Source: Pelagophyceae sp. CCMP2097 (lineage: Eukaryota > Sar > Pelagophyceae). Taken from it: a stretch of DNA of 64,000 bases. The translations under genes and the position numbers were made by a program. The stretch is taken from assembly GCA_026770575.1 (NCBI GenBank), contig MU657220.1, positions 169,589 to 233,588 of the forward strand, in the 5' to 3' direction. This document shows positions 1 through 11,540 of this stretch, in pieces. The notes under the pieces are model-generated. The model saw only the letters and a program-made list of their open reading frames with translations. It did no database searches and was not told where the DNA came from. Within the stretch, counting starts at the first letter, position 1. Each line of letters begins with the position of its first letter.

Positions 1-135
1 CGGGCCTGCCGAGGGGCCTTCGAGGGAAAGGCAAAAGGACCGTCGTAGGGGCCCTCGAGGGGGCCGTCAAAAGGACCGTCGGAGGGACCATCAACGAGAC
101 CTCTGTAGGGACCGTCTCGGATGCGGGTCCTCCCT
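1..135. repeat. Degenerate GACCGTC array at left edge
   Basis: Repeats of the form AGGGACCGTC/AAAGGACCGTC at 12-20 nt spacing run in from the left edge, resembling intron arrays elsewhere in the window. It is probably an intron or the 3' flank of the WASHC4 gene. Confidence 0.6.
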
Positions 136-272
136 TTCCCAAAGTTGCCGGTCCGCGCACTGCCCACGTGAGCGTGGCTCCCCCGGCGGCGCATCGGGCC
201 CCGCGTTTGCACTCCGTCTCAGTCCGACTTTTTTTGCCCAGACGCCAGACGCCGCCTCTTCACGGCAAGCAC

Positions 273-2377
273 GTACGCGATCCCGACCGCGAACCCGTCG
301 TCCGTGTAGTACGCCTCGGCGGTGCGGTGCTGCTTGAACATGCGGTCTTTTGCCAGGAGTGAAGCGTCGACCCACGACAAGCACAAAGCGGGCACCTACC
401 CGATCGACTCAGCGGCTCGAGCGAGTTGCGGCATCTCCGGAAGCGGCCCCGCGCCCCTTGCACGGTGCTGCCGCTCGCAGACTCGCGTTCGACGCCGATA
501 GACGCTGTGAAAGGTGACAATGGTATAGAAATTGTCCAGGTGCGCGTGGTCCCCAGCCGTGAGCACCTTGCGAAAGACGTTGACGAGCACCTGCAGGTAG
601 TCACGGCCCTCTGCAAAGTTTCGGGCGAGCGTCTCGACGACTGCGGCGAGGTTCGCGGCCGCCTGCCGCGTCGTCGCCGAAAAACCCGCCGCGGCGTCAG
701 GCGCCGCGGCGTCCGGCGCGGCAGCGAGCGCGGCGGCAAGCGCGGCGGCCTCGGCAAAGTCGGGGACGAAGCGAGCCTGCATTTGACGGCATTCTTGCAC
801 GGCCATTCGACGGCATTTGTGTACGGTCATTAAACGGCATTTCACAATCGTACGGCACTCGCTCCGTGGTGTCGCACTCGCTCCATCTCCCCACCGTCCG
901 CGTGGCCACGGCGTCGCTCCGTGTCTCTCCGGGCCTCTTTCGCCGCGCCGGTCCGCGTCGGCCCAATATCGTTTTGAGACGCTTCCGGATCAGACGCGGC
1001 TACATCACGGCGTCGGCGCAGTACTCGGCGCCGGCGCTGCGGACCATGCGGACGTAGCCCAGCGCGTTGCCGATTTCCGTGATCAGCGAGCGAAAGTGGT
1101 CGACGAACGATTTGCCGTCTTCGCTCAAACCTGCGAGGGAAACGGACCGCATCCTCGAGCCGCCCCGGTTCGACTCAGGCCGCAGCCGTGGAAGCGCCCT
1201 TGGGAAATCCGCGCCACTATCGAGAGCCTGACCCACGGCAGTCCTTTTCTAAGAGCTTTGCATACACCGTCGAGGCGTCGCTTTCCATGGGGCGCGTCGG
1301 ACCGTCGAGAGGCTGTAGAGGACCGCTCAAGGAGGACCGCCTCCGGCCCCTGTCGGACCGTGGGGCGCATAAGACCGTCAAGGGTCCGCTGAGTGTACGA
1401 CTGTCCGTATACGAGTCGTATGGGACCATCGAAGGGTCGCATCGGGGCGTCGATGCGGCCGTCTCTGGCCCCGTCGGACCGTAAGGGGCGCATGTGACCG
1501 TCCCGTCAAGGACCTTCGAGGTAGGACCGTCGAGCGTCCCTCGCGGCCGTCTATCGGACTCTCGAGAGGGGCCGCGTCGGACTGTCTACGGGGCCGCATC
1601 GCACCACGGGGCCGTCGAGCTCTCCATCGGGCAATATGGGTGCACGACCTCGGGGCCGATGCGGACCCTCGGGTCCGCAGACGACTGACCAGGGGCCACA
1701 ACAGACCGTCAAGGATCGCCTCGGAGCCGTCGACGGACTCAGGGCTGTCGAGGGGCGCTCTCGGAGCGTCGAGGCCCGCCGCGGAGTGTGCACGAAGCGC
1801 CCGCTCCAACTCTGCCGCCCAAATGGGATCCCATATCGCACCCCACGAAACTTTCAAGCTCAGCTGGCGCCCCAAAGCCCACACGGCGCCAACCCAGCCG
1901 CTGTCCGGAGGCGTCATTGTCGACGGCCTCTCAAAGGCCACGCTTCCGGATCTCGGTGTCGAAACGCGACGACGCAGCAACACCGGCGTTCACAGCCACG
2001 GCGTGCCACGGCGTGCCACTGCTCCGAGTTTCCACCATATTTCGGGTTTCCGGCCGTCGGACGCGGCAACGCACCGAGCTTCCTCACGTCCTTAGTGAAC
2101 GCCGCCGCGCGTTCAAACGGGTACCTTCCCTCCACCTCTACACGGTGCGCGCGGAACCAGCGCCGCTCCTTTGCGAGGTGCGACTTGATGTAGTCGTCGG
2201 CGAGGAATTGATTGAAGACGTCAAACCTAATGACGTATGACGCGTCAAACCTGAAACGCGCAAGGCGCGTCCCGGCCGGCCTCAAGTGCACGTCGCAAAA
2301 GTCGACCAATCACGTCCCGACCGTCATCAAATGCACGCCCCGGGCGCCCTTTCATGGCGGCACGTGAAGCGCTCTGG

Positions 2378-2417
<40 letters not shown>

Positions 2418-5400
2418 TGCCACGATTCTTCTTGCAGGGCGCCCTCCCCGCATCGGACCGTCAAAGGGACCGTTGAGGCCCGCTGGGCTTGGATTGACGG
2501 GATTCCGTTCCGATCAAATCGCCACGGAATCGCCACGGAATTCCCGTCGTCGAAACCGCCGTCGTTGTGCGCTTTGTGCGTCGACATGGCGATTCTGGCC
2601 GGAGTTCCGAATCGTGAGACGGCAGAATTGGAGCGGAGTTCCCGGCGGCGAGGTCGAAATCGAAATCACCGCAATTCCATGGCCAGGTTGAGGGGCTGCA
2701 TGGGGACTCCAAAGGGACCGTCTCTGGTGCGCATGCAGCCCGTCTCGAGGAATCGCAGAAAACGCCTCGACGGAGTTGCATTCCCCGCTGCAACTCCACC
2801 GCGGGCGGATGGGTCCCCGTCGGAGACCCCGTCAAGGCGCTCAGCAGGACCCGCGCGGCTCTGGCCGCCGCCGCCGCCGCCTCGGCAACGTCGACGCCGC
2901 AACCTCAAGAGGACCGTCAAGAGAACCGTCTCGAGGGCCGTCTCGAGGGCCGTCTCGAGGGCCGTCTCGAGGGCCGTCTCGAGGGCCGTCTTCAAAACCG
3001 TCTTCAAAACCGTCTGAAGAGCCCTCTGAACGGCCGTCTGGAGACCGTCTCAACGTCGTCTCGCGGGCCGTCTCGAAGACCGGCTCGAAGACCGGCTCGA
3101 TTCGACCGTTGGACGGCCCTCTGGAATCGTGTTTCAACGTCGCACGCGGCTTGAAACTTGTGCGCGAGGAACTGGTACGTGTAGTTCACGGCCGTGTTCA
3201 AAACCCCGAGCCCGTGCTGCCTCAGCGATCTTGCGACGCTGCGGACGGAGATGGTCCGAAGATGCTTGCCCCCGCGCTCGGGCCGCTTCTCGAGGAAGAC
3301 TTGTTGGTTGAGGTTGTAGCAGAACCTGCGGCACATTTTCCGCGACGGGGCGTTTTGCGATTCAGGGCGCACCTGGCGACGAAGATGTCGATGTTTTGCA
3401 TGATGCGCAAAACGTCCAGTCCCGCGTCTAAGCATCCCATTGGCAGGCCATTCCCGCGGAGCTCGAGGCCGTAGACCATTGCCGCGATGTGCCCCATTTC
3501 CTGGTACGCCTGCCAATCGTGCAAAGCGACGACGGTGAGGTCGTACGAGACGCGCTCCAGATAAGATGCAACTTGCCTTCGCACGTCGACGCGCGAGTCG
3601 AGCACCCGCAGCGGCGGGAGGCGCAGCAAACCCGCGACGTCGGAGCGGTCGTCCTTTGCGGCCGGCGAGGCCTTCCCCTTGGTCGTCGCGGTCGCCGACC
3701 CCTTCTCCGCCTCGGTGGCCTCGGCCTTTCGCCTCGCGGCGTCGCCGGCGACAGCGCGGTCGGCGCCGAGCGCGTGGACCTTGAGGCGCAAGGCGTTTTC
3801 GATTTGATGGCAGGCCGGCACAAGAATCGCCTCCTCCACCGCCTTCACGCAAAAGTCGCGCCACCCCGCCAACAGCAAAACGCCGCCGTCGTCGACGTGC
3901 ATCGCCGCCTTCAAAGTCGTGGACGCGTCGGCGGCGGCGCCGAGGAGGGCGGGGAGGCGGAGCCACTCGCTGCCGTCAGCGAGAGTCGACAAGAGAGGCC
4001 CAACAAGCTCTCTGCACCAATACAGCATCGACGCGTCGCACGCTTGGCGCAGCCGTGCTTCAAAGCCGACGAGGAGGTTCAACCGTTTTATAAGAGCGGT
4101 GCAGCGTTGGAACGTTTGAGCTTCGGCAGAGTTTGCTGGGGCGGACCTGTCGTTGAAAGCCACCGCCAAGCACAGGCCTAAAACATGCACTCTTGAAGGC
4201 GAATACTGGTCCGAGTGCAGCACCACCGCTTCGAGGGCGGCCAGAGCGGCGAAAGAGTCGAGAGGCGGCACTTTCTTCCTTTGCAGTTTCGACCGATAAC
4301 TTTGCAATTGCTGCAGCAAGGCCGCCCCCAGCGCCCTCAGTGCCCCGGAGAGGCCGTCTGCCACAGCGGCGGCGTGCTGCTTGCAGAGGGCGTGCTCCAC
4401 GGCCTTGACGCCGTCGATGAGGGAGACGAAGGCGGTCAACGACCGTTTTACAAAGGGCAGGCCCAGGGCCAAATGCAAGGCCACACACTTTTCTAAAAGC
4501 TTCGACTGCGCCGTCGCCAGCGCCAGCGCCTGCAGCATCAAAGCGCCGCGCTGCTCCAGCGCCGCGGCGCCGCGGTACGCGGGGCGCGCAAAGACCTGTT
4601 TTGAAGCGTGGGCATTCGCATGGCGTCGTGCCTTTGAGATGAAAGGGCTCATGGGCCCCAGGGAGCATCGAGGGAAAGGGGCGGAATCAGACGAATCCGA
4701 CCACTGCGGGCAAAAGAGGCGCACCTGCTTTGCGGCGGCCAACCAAGCCCTCGTTCGCGCCGCCAACACCTTTGCGTCGCCGCAGATTCGCGCGTCGATT
4801 TCGCGGCACGCCTCGCGCCGCGACGCCGCCGCGCCCTCCAAAGGCGGGTCCAGCTTGCGAACCTGCGGACGGGGGTCGCAAAGCAACGTGAGCCTCGAGC
4901 CGCCGCATGGGAGCCCATATTGGATCGGTTGAACCCGGCTGTGTGGGACCCATACCCTGCTGTGAACTTTGGGGATTCAGACGTGGCTTTGCAGGGCGCG
5001 TCCATCCTGGCCTTGCACGAGCCCGTTCGAGGAGCCTTGCGAGAGCCCTTTTCGAGGGATGCATCGAAGGCAACGGGCCGTCCAGAGGCCCCTTGCATGG
5101 GCCCGTGCCAGGGCCCTTTTCGAGGGGCCTGTGCAGAGGGCCCTGCAAAGGACCGTGCGAGAAAGGACCGTGCGAGAAAGGGGCCGTGCTTCAAGACCCG
5201 CCCTCGAACCGAACGAGGAGCCGTTGAAGAGGCCACGTAGAGGGGCCCTCAAAGGACCCGTACAAAAGGCCCGTGCGAGGGAACTTGTCAAGACCCGTGC
5301 GGGGAGAGCCTTGAAGGGACTCCCTCGTCTCTTGCAAGGAACCGTGCGTGGGGGCTTGATAGGGTCCTTGAAAGAGGCCTTGCAAGTGACCCTGCAAGAG

Positions 5401-7593
5401 GCAAGGGCCCGTCCAGAGGGCTTTTCAAAGACCCAGAAAAGGATGATCTCGGGCTCGAGCCTCGCACCCATGAGCTTAGCATCCCATACGGGAAAAAGCC
5501 CATATGGGATAATCCCAGGATCCAACATCCCAACCGCGGCTCGGGTGTCGAAGGCAACGTCGCTGTCGAAACCATTGCCTTCCTTTTCATTTTCCTCTCT
5601 CTTCTTCTTCAATTATGCACTCTCCTTTTATTTATTTCCGACAACGTTAGGGTCGGTGTCGAAATCCTTTCCGCGATTCAAAGACGCCGCCGCTGCACGG
5701 CGTTGGGCGGGGGCGGCGCGTGCTCGGCGAGGAATTCGCCGATGCAAAAGGGCGACTTTGCGCCGCGGTGCAGGCCTATTTCCGGTAGGTCGGCGCTGGG
5801 GCGTCTTTCGAGCAAGGCGGCCAGCCCGCCGTCCATCGTGCCTCTCCAACGTCATTCCCGAGTCGCGGTCGCGCCGTCTTCAACTGCGACGTCTCTCTGC
5901 CGACTTGAAGAAACCGTTTGCGAAAACGGTTTGCAAAACGGTTTGCGACCCAGCGTTGACAGGGGCCGTTGACAGGTTTCCAAATTCTTCGGCGCCGTCT
6001 TCTCACAGACGATGGGCGCGCGCTTCATGGCGGTCCAGACGGCGCGGAAGAGTTTGGGGTCCGGCTCGGCGGCGGCGGGCGCGACCTTGCGCGCGAAGCT
6101 GCGGGGTTTGCAGTGTTTTACGTCCAGTGTTGAACGGCATTCAACTGCGTTGCAAGGCACGCGCTCCGGAGAGTTTCCGCACGACCCCCGGTGTGTATGC
6201 AGCCTCTGCTTCTGCTCCCGACTGTGGATACGGTAGTGACGGGTTTCCGACGGGACGCGGGCGCGGACGCGTAGAGCGCCACCGCCGACACAAGCTGCAC
6301 GCGCTCAGCCGTCTCCGACGCCGTGCCCAGGCAGGCGAGCGCCTTTTCGAGGAGGCAGCGCACGGCGCGGTCGAGCTCGAGGCGCAGTGCGGCGTTTTGG
6401 CGAACGTTCAACCGGCCTGAAAGCGGCAAGCGTACGTTTGGCACGAATGATCTTCGCAAAAGGCGCTCAGTTCGCAGGGCGCACCTCCGGCGCCGCCTTG
6501 TTCGGTGAGCGCTTCAAAGTCCTGCTCTACGCATGCTTTAAAAGAGGCGCCACGGAGGACCCAGCGGTCCAGGTCCGCCAAAAGTTTCTCAAATCTGTTC
6601 AGTTTTTTTTCAGCGTTTCCACCCACCCACGCCTCGGGCTCCGTGCGCACGCGCTGCACGAGTCGCTTGTAGTCCGCCCAGGCGCTCCGTAAGGCGTCGT
6701 TGTGAGATACTGCCGAGTCGATTGAAATCAACACGCGAAGTAAATCTGCTTGTGCTTCAAATGCTGTTGTGAAACGCACGTGCATAAACGTCGCAGAATA
6801 CAGCGGTTCCAAAGGCGAGTACAAAGCGGCGAGCTGCTGGACGCCGTTCTTGAAGCAGGCGTGGCACCTGCGTGGTTGCCTTCGAGAGACGGGGTTTGCG
6901 TTCGACAGACGAGGTTTGCGTTCCACGAATAGGAACCAACGCACCGTTCCACAAAGTTCGCCAGCTCCTGCAGGAACGGCAGCGCTTGGCCGACGTCGCG
7001 CTCGCCGACCGCGGCGCCGCCGGGCGAGTCGCATGCGGGCGCGTCGCCGAAGATTAGGAGGGCCGGGATAAAATGCGTCTCTGCCAAGTCGGCGAGCTCC
7101 CGCACCTCGTCTCCCAAAAAGGCAAAGACGCCCAGGGCCTTTCGCAGCGGCTTCTCGCCCGTCGCCACGAGCTCCAGCGCAGACGCGCGCTCTGGCGGCC
7201 TAGAGGCGGGAGTGCGAGAGGGGCCGACGGTGCCAACTCGGAAGGTTGGAGATTCGGTCTTCCCAGAGCGTTGTTTGGATACAGTCGTCTCCCGCGCTTC
7301 TCTGAAAGGCGCTTACCTGGCGTCGACGCGCACGGCGGCCGCGCGGCAGTCTCGCGGGAGCGCGACAACTGCGTCGGGCGCCGTTGCAGAGGCCAGCGCG
7401 CGCAACCGAGCCTGTCGTGGGGCGATGAGATGGATCTGGGCGGTGAGATGCATCCGTCGTCGCGTTGCCGCACCTCGTGGTCTTGGCCACAAGCCAACAT
7501 GCGCTGGAGCTCGTCCGCGACGGGCCTCTGCTGCTCATCTTCGTTCTTAAAGTCGGCCGCCCACGGCCGCGCCTGGTCCACCTCCGACGCCAT
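273..7593 (-). CDS. WASHC4: WASH complex subunit 4 (SWIP), multi-exon, C-terminus missing
   Basis: Large helical subunit of the WASH complex, which activates Arp2/3 actin assembly on endosomes. Exons read right to left follow the SWIP family order. They include about 7410-7320 (ending at a CAG|GTAAGC donor), 7199-6944 (LELVATGEKPLRKALGVFAF), 6867-6430 (VQQLAALYSPLEPLYS), about 6120-5940 (PDPKLFRAVWTAMKR), one exon of about 500 codons at 4886-3373 (LTVVALHDWQAYQEMGHIAA, LDVLRIMQNIDIFVAR), 3325-3150 (FCYNLNQQVF, AVNYTYQFLAHKFQ), about 2290-2075 (YIKSHLAKERRWFR), about 1150-1000 (LITEIGNALGYVRMVRSAG), about 810-490 (RNFAEGRDYLQVLVNVFRK) and 360-273 (YYTDDGFAVGIAY). The family continues past the last motif, so the C-terminus lies off the left edge or in exons I cannot see. 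The start at 7593 is a guess; the N-terminal 50 or so residues are poorly conserved. The family assignment is firm; exact borders are not. Confidence 0.85.
1245..1800. repeat. Family 3-like array in a WASHC4 intron
   Basis: Spacing of GACCGTC(A/G)AGG and GGGGCCGCATCGGACC units is loose (15-25 nt). It lies between the WASHC4 exon ending near 1000 and the one near 2075-2290 and has no coding sense on either strand. Reverse-complement units resemble the family 3 arrays at 34-35.7 kb and 56-57 kb. Confidence 0.6.
2381..2415. repeat. (CT)n microsatellite
   Basis: About 17 uninterrupted CT dinucleotides, inside the WASHC4 intron between the exons at about 2290 and 3150. On the gene's own (minus) strand this reads as (AG)n near the 3' side of the intron. 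Confidence 0.95.
2920..3125. repeat. 12-bp tandem array CGTCTCGAGGGC
   Basis: Five to six nearly perfect 12-bp units (CGTCTCGAGGGC) between about 2925 and 2992, then diverging copies to 3125 (CGTCTTCAAAAC, CGTCTGGAGAC). It is the cleanest example of the family 1 unit in the window; each unit holds a CTCGAG palindrome. It is located in a WASHC4 intron. Confidence 0.85.
3326..3372 (-). other. 47-nt intron in WASHC4
   Basis: On the minus strand the reading frame IFVAR / FCYNLNQQVF is restored only by removing 47 nt that begin GTGCGC and end GCCGCAG. The exon bases AG + G keep the frame. It is the shortest intron I can place here, next to a gene with introns of 0.7-1 kb. Confidence 0.8.
4900..5530. 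mobile_element. Family 4 array flanked by CATATG-type end modules
   Basis: An intron-borne element. A left module (about 4905-5020) contains GAGCCCATATTGGATC and CTGTGAACTTTGGGGATTC. A central array of GGCCCTTGCAAGGCC-like units spans 5030-5420. A right module (about 5430-5530) contains CATCCCATACGGG and GCCCATATGGGATAATCC. The right module recurs reversed at 28575-28690 and the left module recurs reversed at 31450-31580, so the pieces travel together. There is no transposase, and no target duplication was recognised. Confidence 0.55.
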
Positions 7594-8037
7594 CGGATGC
7601 GCGGAAACGCCTGTGGAAAGGAGCGTCGGACGTCGTCCCGATAGAACATTCCACTCTCCCAATGAACCATCGACACCCTCCCGAGCGCGGCCTCGGCCGA
7701 CGCCGCGCGGCGCCTGCGCGTCGGCCGCGGCCTGCGTGGTCTTTCCGAGGCCGTCCGTTCCGGGCTGCGCCACCTTTGGAAGGGCCTTGATTTCCGGGAT
7801 ACTGTTTCGGCGAGCGCGAGTGAGAATTCCAAGTTCTAACCTCGAAGAAGACGCGCGCGCCCCGCGGCCCGCCTCTCGATAGCCTCGGGTCGGCCCTCTC
7901 TCCACTCTTTCCAAGAGCCCTCTTCGAACGGCCACGCAGCCGGCGTGGTGCGACTCGTACGTGCGCGGCCGAACCGGCGGCCGAATCTTTCAAGCGGGCC
8001 TTCGCCCTCGACGCCATCTTCGCGGCACAAGGGTCCG

Positions 8038-10121
8038 ATGCTCCGGCCGCGCAATTCGCTGACAGGCCTCGTGAGACGCTTCACCACGGGCGGTCTGTCG
8101 GCGGCGGGCAGGGGCGGCGCTCCCTCTTTTGCTCCCGCGGGAGCAGGCGGCGCTCCGTCGCCGAAGGGTCTCTTCGGTGCGGCGGACCACGCGGCGGGCC
8201 GAGGTCCGTCTGAAGTGGATGGCGCTCCGTCGGAAGAGGTGGTGGTCGGTGCTCCCGACGACGTGGAACTCATAGTGAGAGGCCTCCCGCCGCGCGCCTG
8301 CGCCGCCGGCGTGCGCCTCGCGTTCGAGGCGGCGTGCGATGTGGTGAGCGTGCGCGTGACGACGAACAACGGCAAGACGACTTCGAGAAGACCCTTTGCC
8401 TTCGTGCTGCCCGCGTCCGCGTCAAGAAAACCCGAACCGTCCCTTTGAACGACCTCTCGAGATAGCCCTTTGGACCATCCGAGATGGCCCTCTCGAGACG
8501 TCCGTCGACGCGGTCCCCTTGAATGGCCCTCGAGACGGCCCCTCTCGAGACGGTCTCGAAAGAGGCTCAGAGGCGGCCTCGAGAAGACGGTCCCAAGATG
8601 AGCTCACTTTGGCGGTCTCATCTCGAGGCGGCCTTGAGACGGGCACCACGAGACGGTTCTCGAGTCGTCCTTGAAAGGGTCCTCGAGGCAATCGAGGCGC
8701 GAGGAGCACCATGGGAGAGGGAGTCATCGGGACCATGTGCGCCGTACAACACGCACGCCGCCGTGACGGTTCGGGTTATCTCGCTAGGTGACGGTCCCGC
8801 GTAGGTAACAGTCGCCTCCGCCGACGCCGAAATGGCCGTCGAGGCCGCCAACGGCGCGCCGTACGAAGGCCGCCGCATGCGCGTGCAACTCGCCAAGCAT
8901 CCGACCAAGGACGTGCTTGGATACGGGGCGTTTGTCGCGTTGAACAAAGAGTTAGTTGAGCAAGACTCTGTGCACAAGATTCTCGCCATTTGCAGAGACC
9001 GCGGCTCCGACTTTAACGCCGTGAACTTGTCCACCGCGCTGCATCGCATCGGTTCTACTGCCAAGACGTTTACGTCGACGTCGAGGCTTCTCTTGAAAAA
9101 GTTGATTGAAAAGGCAACAAAGTCCATGAGAGACGATCCGAGCTGGCAGGCCAGAGGCCTCAGTTCGGCGTGCTGGGCAATCGCAAAGGTCGGGCACGTG
9201 GAAGCGCCGGACCTGTTTGCGATCGCAGCTTTAAAGGCGGTGCGAATAATAAGCACTTTCAACGCTCAAGAGTTGTCGAACATCGTCTGGGCTTTTGCGA
9301 CCACCGGGACGGAAAACCCGTTGCTCTTCCACGCCGTGGCCATACAGGGTTCGAAGAAGATGAACACGTTTAACGCGCAGGCGCTGACGACGACAATTTG
9401 GGCTTTCGCAAAGGCAGGCCATGTCCAGTGGGCCGGTTTGATGGAAGCCGCGGAAAAGCAAGCAATCGCAGCAATCGAGACGTTTTCGCCGCAGAATTTG
9501 AACAACGTGGTCTGGGCCTATGCGACTCTAGATATCCCGGCGCCCGCGCTGTTTGAAGCCGTCGCGAAAGAAGCCACGCAAAAGATTGCCATGTTCAACG
9601 CACAGGGTCTCGCGAATATGACGTGGGCCTTTGCGACTGCGGGGATTCTGGCGCCTCGATTGTTCCAGGTCATCGCAAAAGAAGCTCCGACGAAGATAGA
9701 TTCTTTCAACTCGCAGGAGATGGCGAATATCGTCTGGGCCTTTGCGGTGAATGAGTGTGCAGCCCCGAACTTGTTCGTCTCCGTTGCGCATCGAGCCACG
9801 AAGAAGATTGGCGAGTTTGATGCGATGGAACTGGCAAATATCGTTTGGAGCTTTTCAAGGGCAGGTGAACACGCGCCGGAGTTGTTTAAAGCGGCGGCAG
9901 TGGAGGCTTCGATCAAAGCGAATTATTTCACGGAGCAGGGGCTGAAGATGGTGCGGCGGGCGTACGACCAAAAAGGTTTGGAGACACCTGGCGACTTTGC
10001 GGACCGCCTCGCTCGCGCGAAGCTGAAAAGGGAAGAGGCTTCCTGCAAAGCGCGGACCTTCGCCTGTAAGGCCGAGGTGTGGTCACGCGCCGACGCATGG
10101 TCACGCGCCAAAGAGAAATGA
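8038..10121 (+). CDS. RRM + WAFA helical-repeat protein, organelle-targeted, no RAP domain
   Basis: Probable organelle RNA-binding protein of about 560 residues. Two exons, 8038-8403 and 8805-10121, join in phase 0 (TTC|GTGCTG donor, GTAG acceptor) and rebuild an RRM: RNP2 LIVRGL, RNP1 RPFAFVTV, then VEAANGAPYEGRRMRVQL. The N-terminus MLRPRNSLTGLVRRFTT is arginine-rich without acidic residues, as in mitochondrial transit peptides. From about residue 180 to 500 there are about eight 36-39-residue repeats of the type F(N/D)AQ.L.N.VWAFA....APxLFxAVA. The C-terminus is charged and has no RAP domain, unlike the homologous gene at 25958-43389. It starts about 0.4 kb from the divergent WASHC4 start. 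Confidence 0.85.
8440..8700. repeat. Family 1 array in the RRM intron
   Basis: Units such as CTCGAGACGGTC and CTCGAGATGGCC at 12-25 nt spacing fill most of the 401-nt intron at 8404-8804. Confidence 0.7.
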
Positions 10122-11031
10122 CGTATTAACAAGATGCACCCTGGTCTCGCGCTCGCGAGGCAGGGATCTTGGAGCATTCGTCTCAGGAGCTTCAACGGGT
10201 TCGGGTTTTTCCGAAACCCGCGGGTCGAGTTTGCCGGGTTTGCGCGCTTTGGCCGACCCGTCTTTGAGTGGGTCAGGCCGTGGCACAAACCCGAACCCGA
10301 CGGGCGCGCTGGGTGGCAAACCCGCGGGTGCCTGACAAACCCGCGGGGTTCTGATATATAAATCCGGCAGATCTCACTGGGCAGCACACGTGGCGTTCGA
10401 CTCTCGCTCCTCGACGCGGGAGGGCGTGATTACAACGCCCTGTCTAACATCTCATGATTCTCATTCACCTGCGCTGTGGTTATGGATCAGAGCTCCGCGC
10501 CCATAGATCACTTTGAAGCGGCGCACCATGATATCCTAGACTCGAGCACTGCCCAGATCGATGGACGTGTAGTCTCTCAGCCCGCCGTGTTAGCCAAGGA
10601 CTCGAAAGCACTGTCCAAGATCCCGTCGTCAAAACGTCTTCGCCCCATGCTGTGGCCGCGGATAAGAGCACATTGGCCCTAGATCAGGGCCCGGAAGCGC
10701 ACCATGACACCGCCTACTCTATTCCTCGGTCCGTTCCTCGATGCACTCCCCCGTCGCAGCTCGCCGCGTCGGCACAGGCCACCAAAGCACCGTCCAAAGA
10801 CCCACCGAACGTCCACGCACTGTACTCTGCCGCAGCGCAGCATAGTGACCCGGCACACAATGATACAACCATATTTTCTCTGGCAGGCCGCCGCCGCACA
10901 TCCGGGATCGATCCGGGTTATCTCAATTCGGGTTTTCTTAATTCGTGTGTACCATAATTGGGCTCCGGCGCGCAGTCGCGAGCGGCGTTGACGCCGCGGG
11001 TACGGTGCCTCTCCGGAAAGGGGCTTTAAAC
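10122..11031. other. Intergenic, with a diverged duplicated block
   Basis: No gene is supported. Two related blocks, about 10486-10637 and 10682-10811, share GATCAG...GCGCACCATGA... and CAAAGCAC(T/C)GTCCAA. In translation both give DQ...AHHD...K.LSK/PSK, but in frames that do not join, so a decayed exon duplication is possible. I see no transposase or RNA gene. Confidence 0.4.
10185..10365 (+). mobile_element. TIR-1 element copy A (degenerate right end)
   Basis: Carries the TIR-1 core CGGGTTCGGGTTT...AACCCGCGGGTCG...GTTTGCCGGGTTTGCGCG...GGCCGACCCGTCTTTGAGTG...GGCCGTGGC...AACCCGAACCCGA. The usual right part (GACGGGTTTGGTCGCTCG...CACAAATTGAAAACCCG) is rearranged. Confidence 0.65.
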
Positions 11032-11240
11032 TACGGGTTCGACCCGAACCCGAACCCGAACCCGACCCGACCCGACCCGAACTTTTGGGTGTGCCGACCG
11101 GCAAACCCGCGACCCCCGGGTCTGGCCGTGGCCCGAACCCAAACCCGACCCGATAAGACGGGCTTGGTCGTTTGACAAATCCGCGACCCGAGGGTTCGGC
11201 ACAAATTGAAAACCCGACCCGACCCGAATACACCGTTTAA
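11032..11240 (+). mobile_element. TIR-1 element copy B
   Basis: The left half has collapsed into short CCCGAA/CCCGACC runs. The right half is typical: GGCCGTGGCCCGAACCC, GACGGGCTTGGTCG, GAGGGTTCGGCACAAATTG, then GAATACACCG. The CCCGAA run looks telomere-like but is part of this element. Confidence 0.7.
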
Positions 11241-11412
11241 AAGCTCCTGATTCGTCTATTTTCGACTCGGAGGCATCCTTCTCTGGGCGAGTACGCGCGG
11301 ATGTCCGCGCGCAGAAAGAGCCGCTCCGTATGGTACCATCGTCCCCTGTAGACCAAGAAGCAAAGAGGCTCTGGGGCGCCCCGAGTCGACTCCCTTGCAC
11401 TCGACGACGAGC

Positions 11413-11538
11413 AGGGTCGACAAAGGGTCCGCGGGTCCGGGTCCGGGTCTTCGACAAGCCCCGGGCCCGGATCCGGACCCGCGTGGGGTGAGGCCGGACC
11501 CGAACCCGGGCCCGGCCGTGGGCGGCCTCGGCCGGACC
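11413..11538 (-). mobile_element. TIR-2 element, truncated copy
   Basis: Begins AGGGTCGACAAAGGGTCCG and matches, over about 125 nt, the reverse complement of the right part of the complete copy at 18241-18434. It breaks off at GGCCGGACC, directly before the coiled-coil reading frame at 11541. Confidence 0.75.
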
Positions 11539-11540
11539 TC

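Noticed and set aside
11032..11090. CCCGAACCCGAACCC run as a telomeric or interstitial telomere repeat
   Set aside because: It differs from the TTTAGGG/TTAGGG class, covers under 60 bp, and aligns to the left half of the TIR-1 element.
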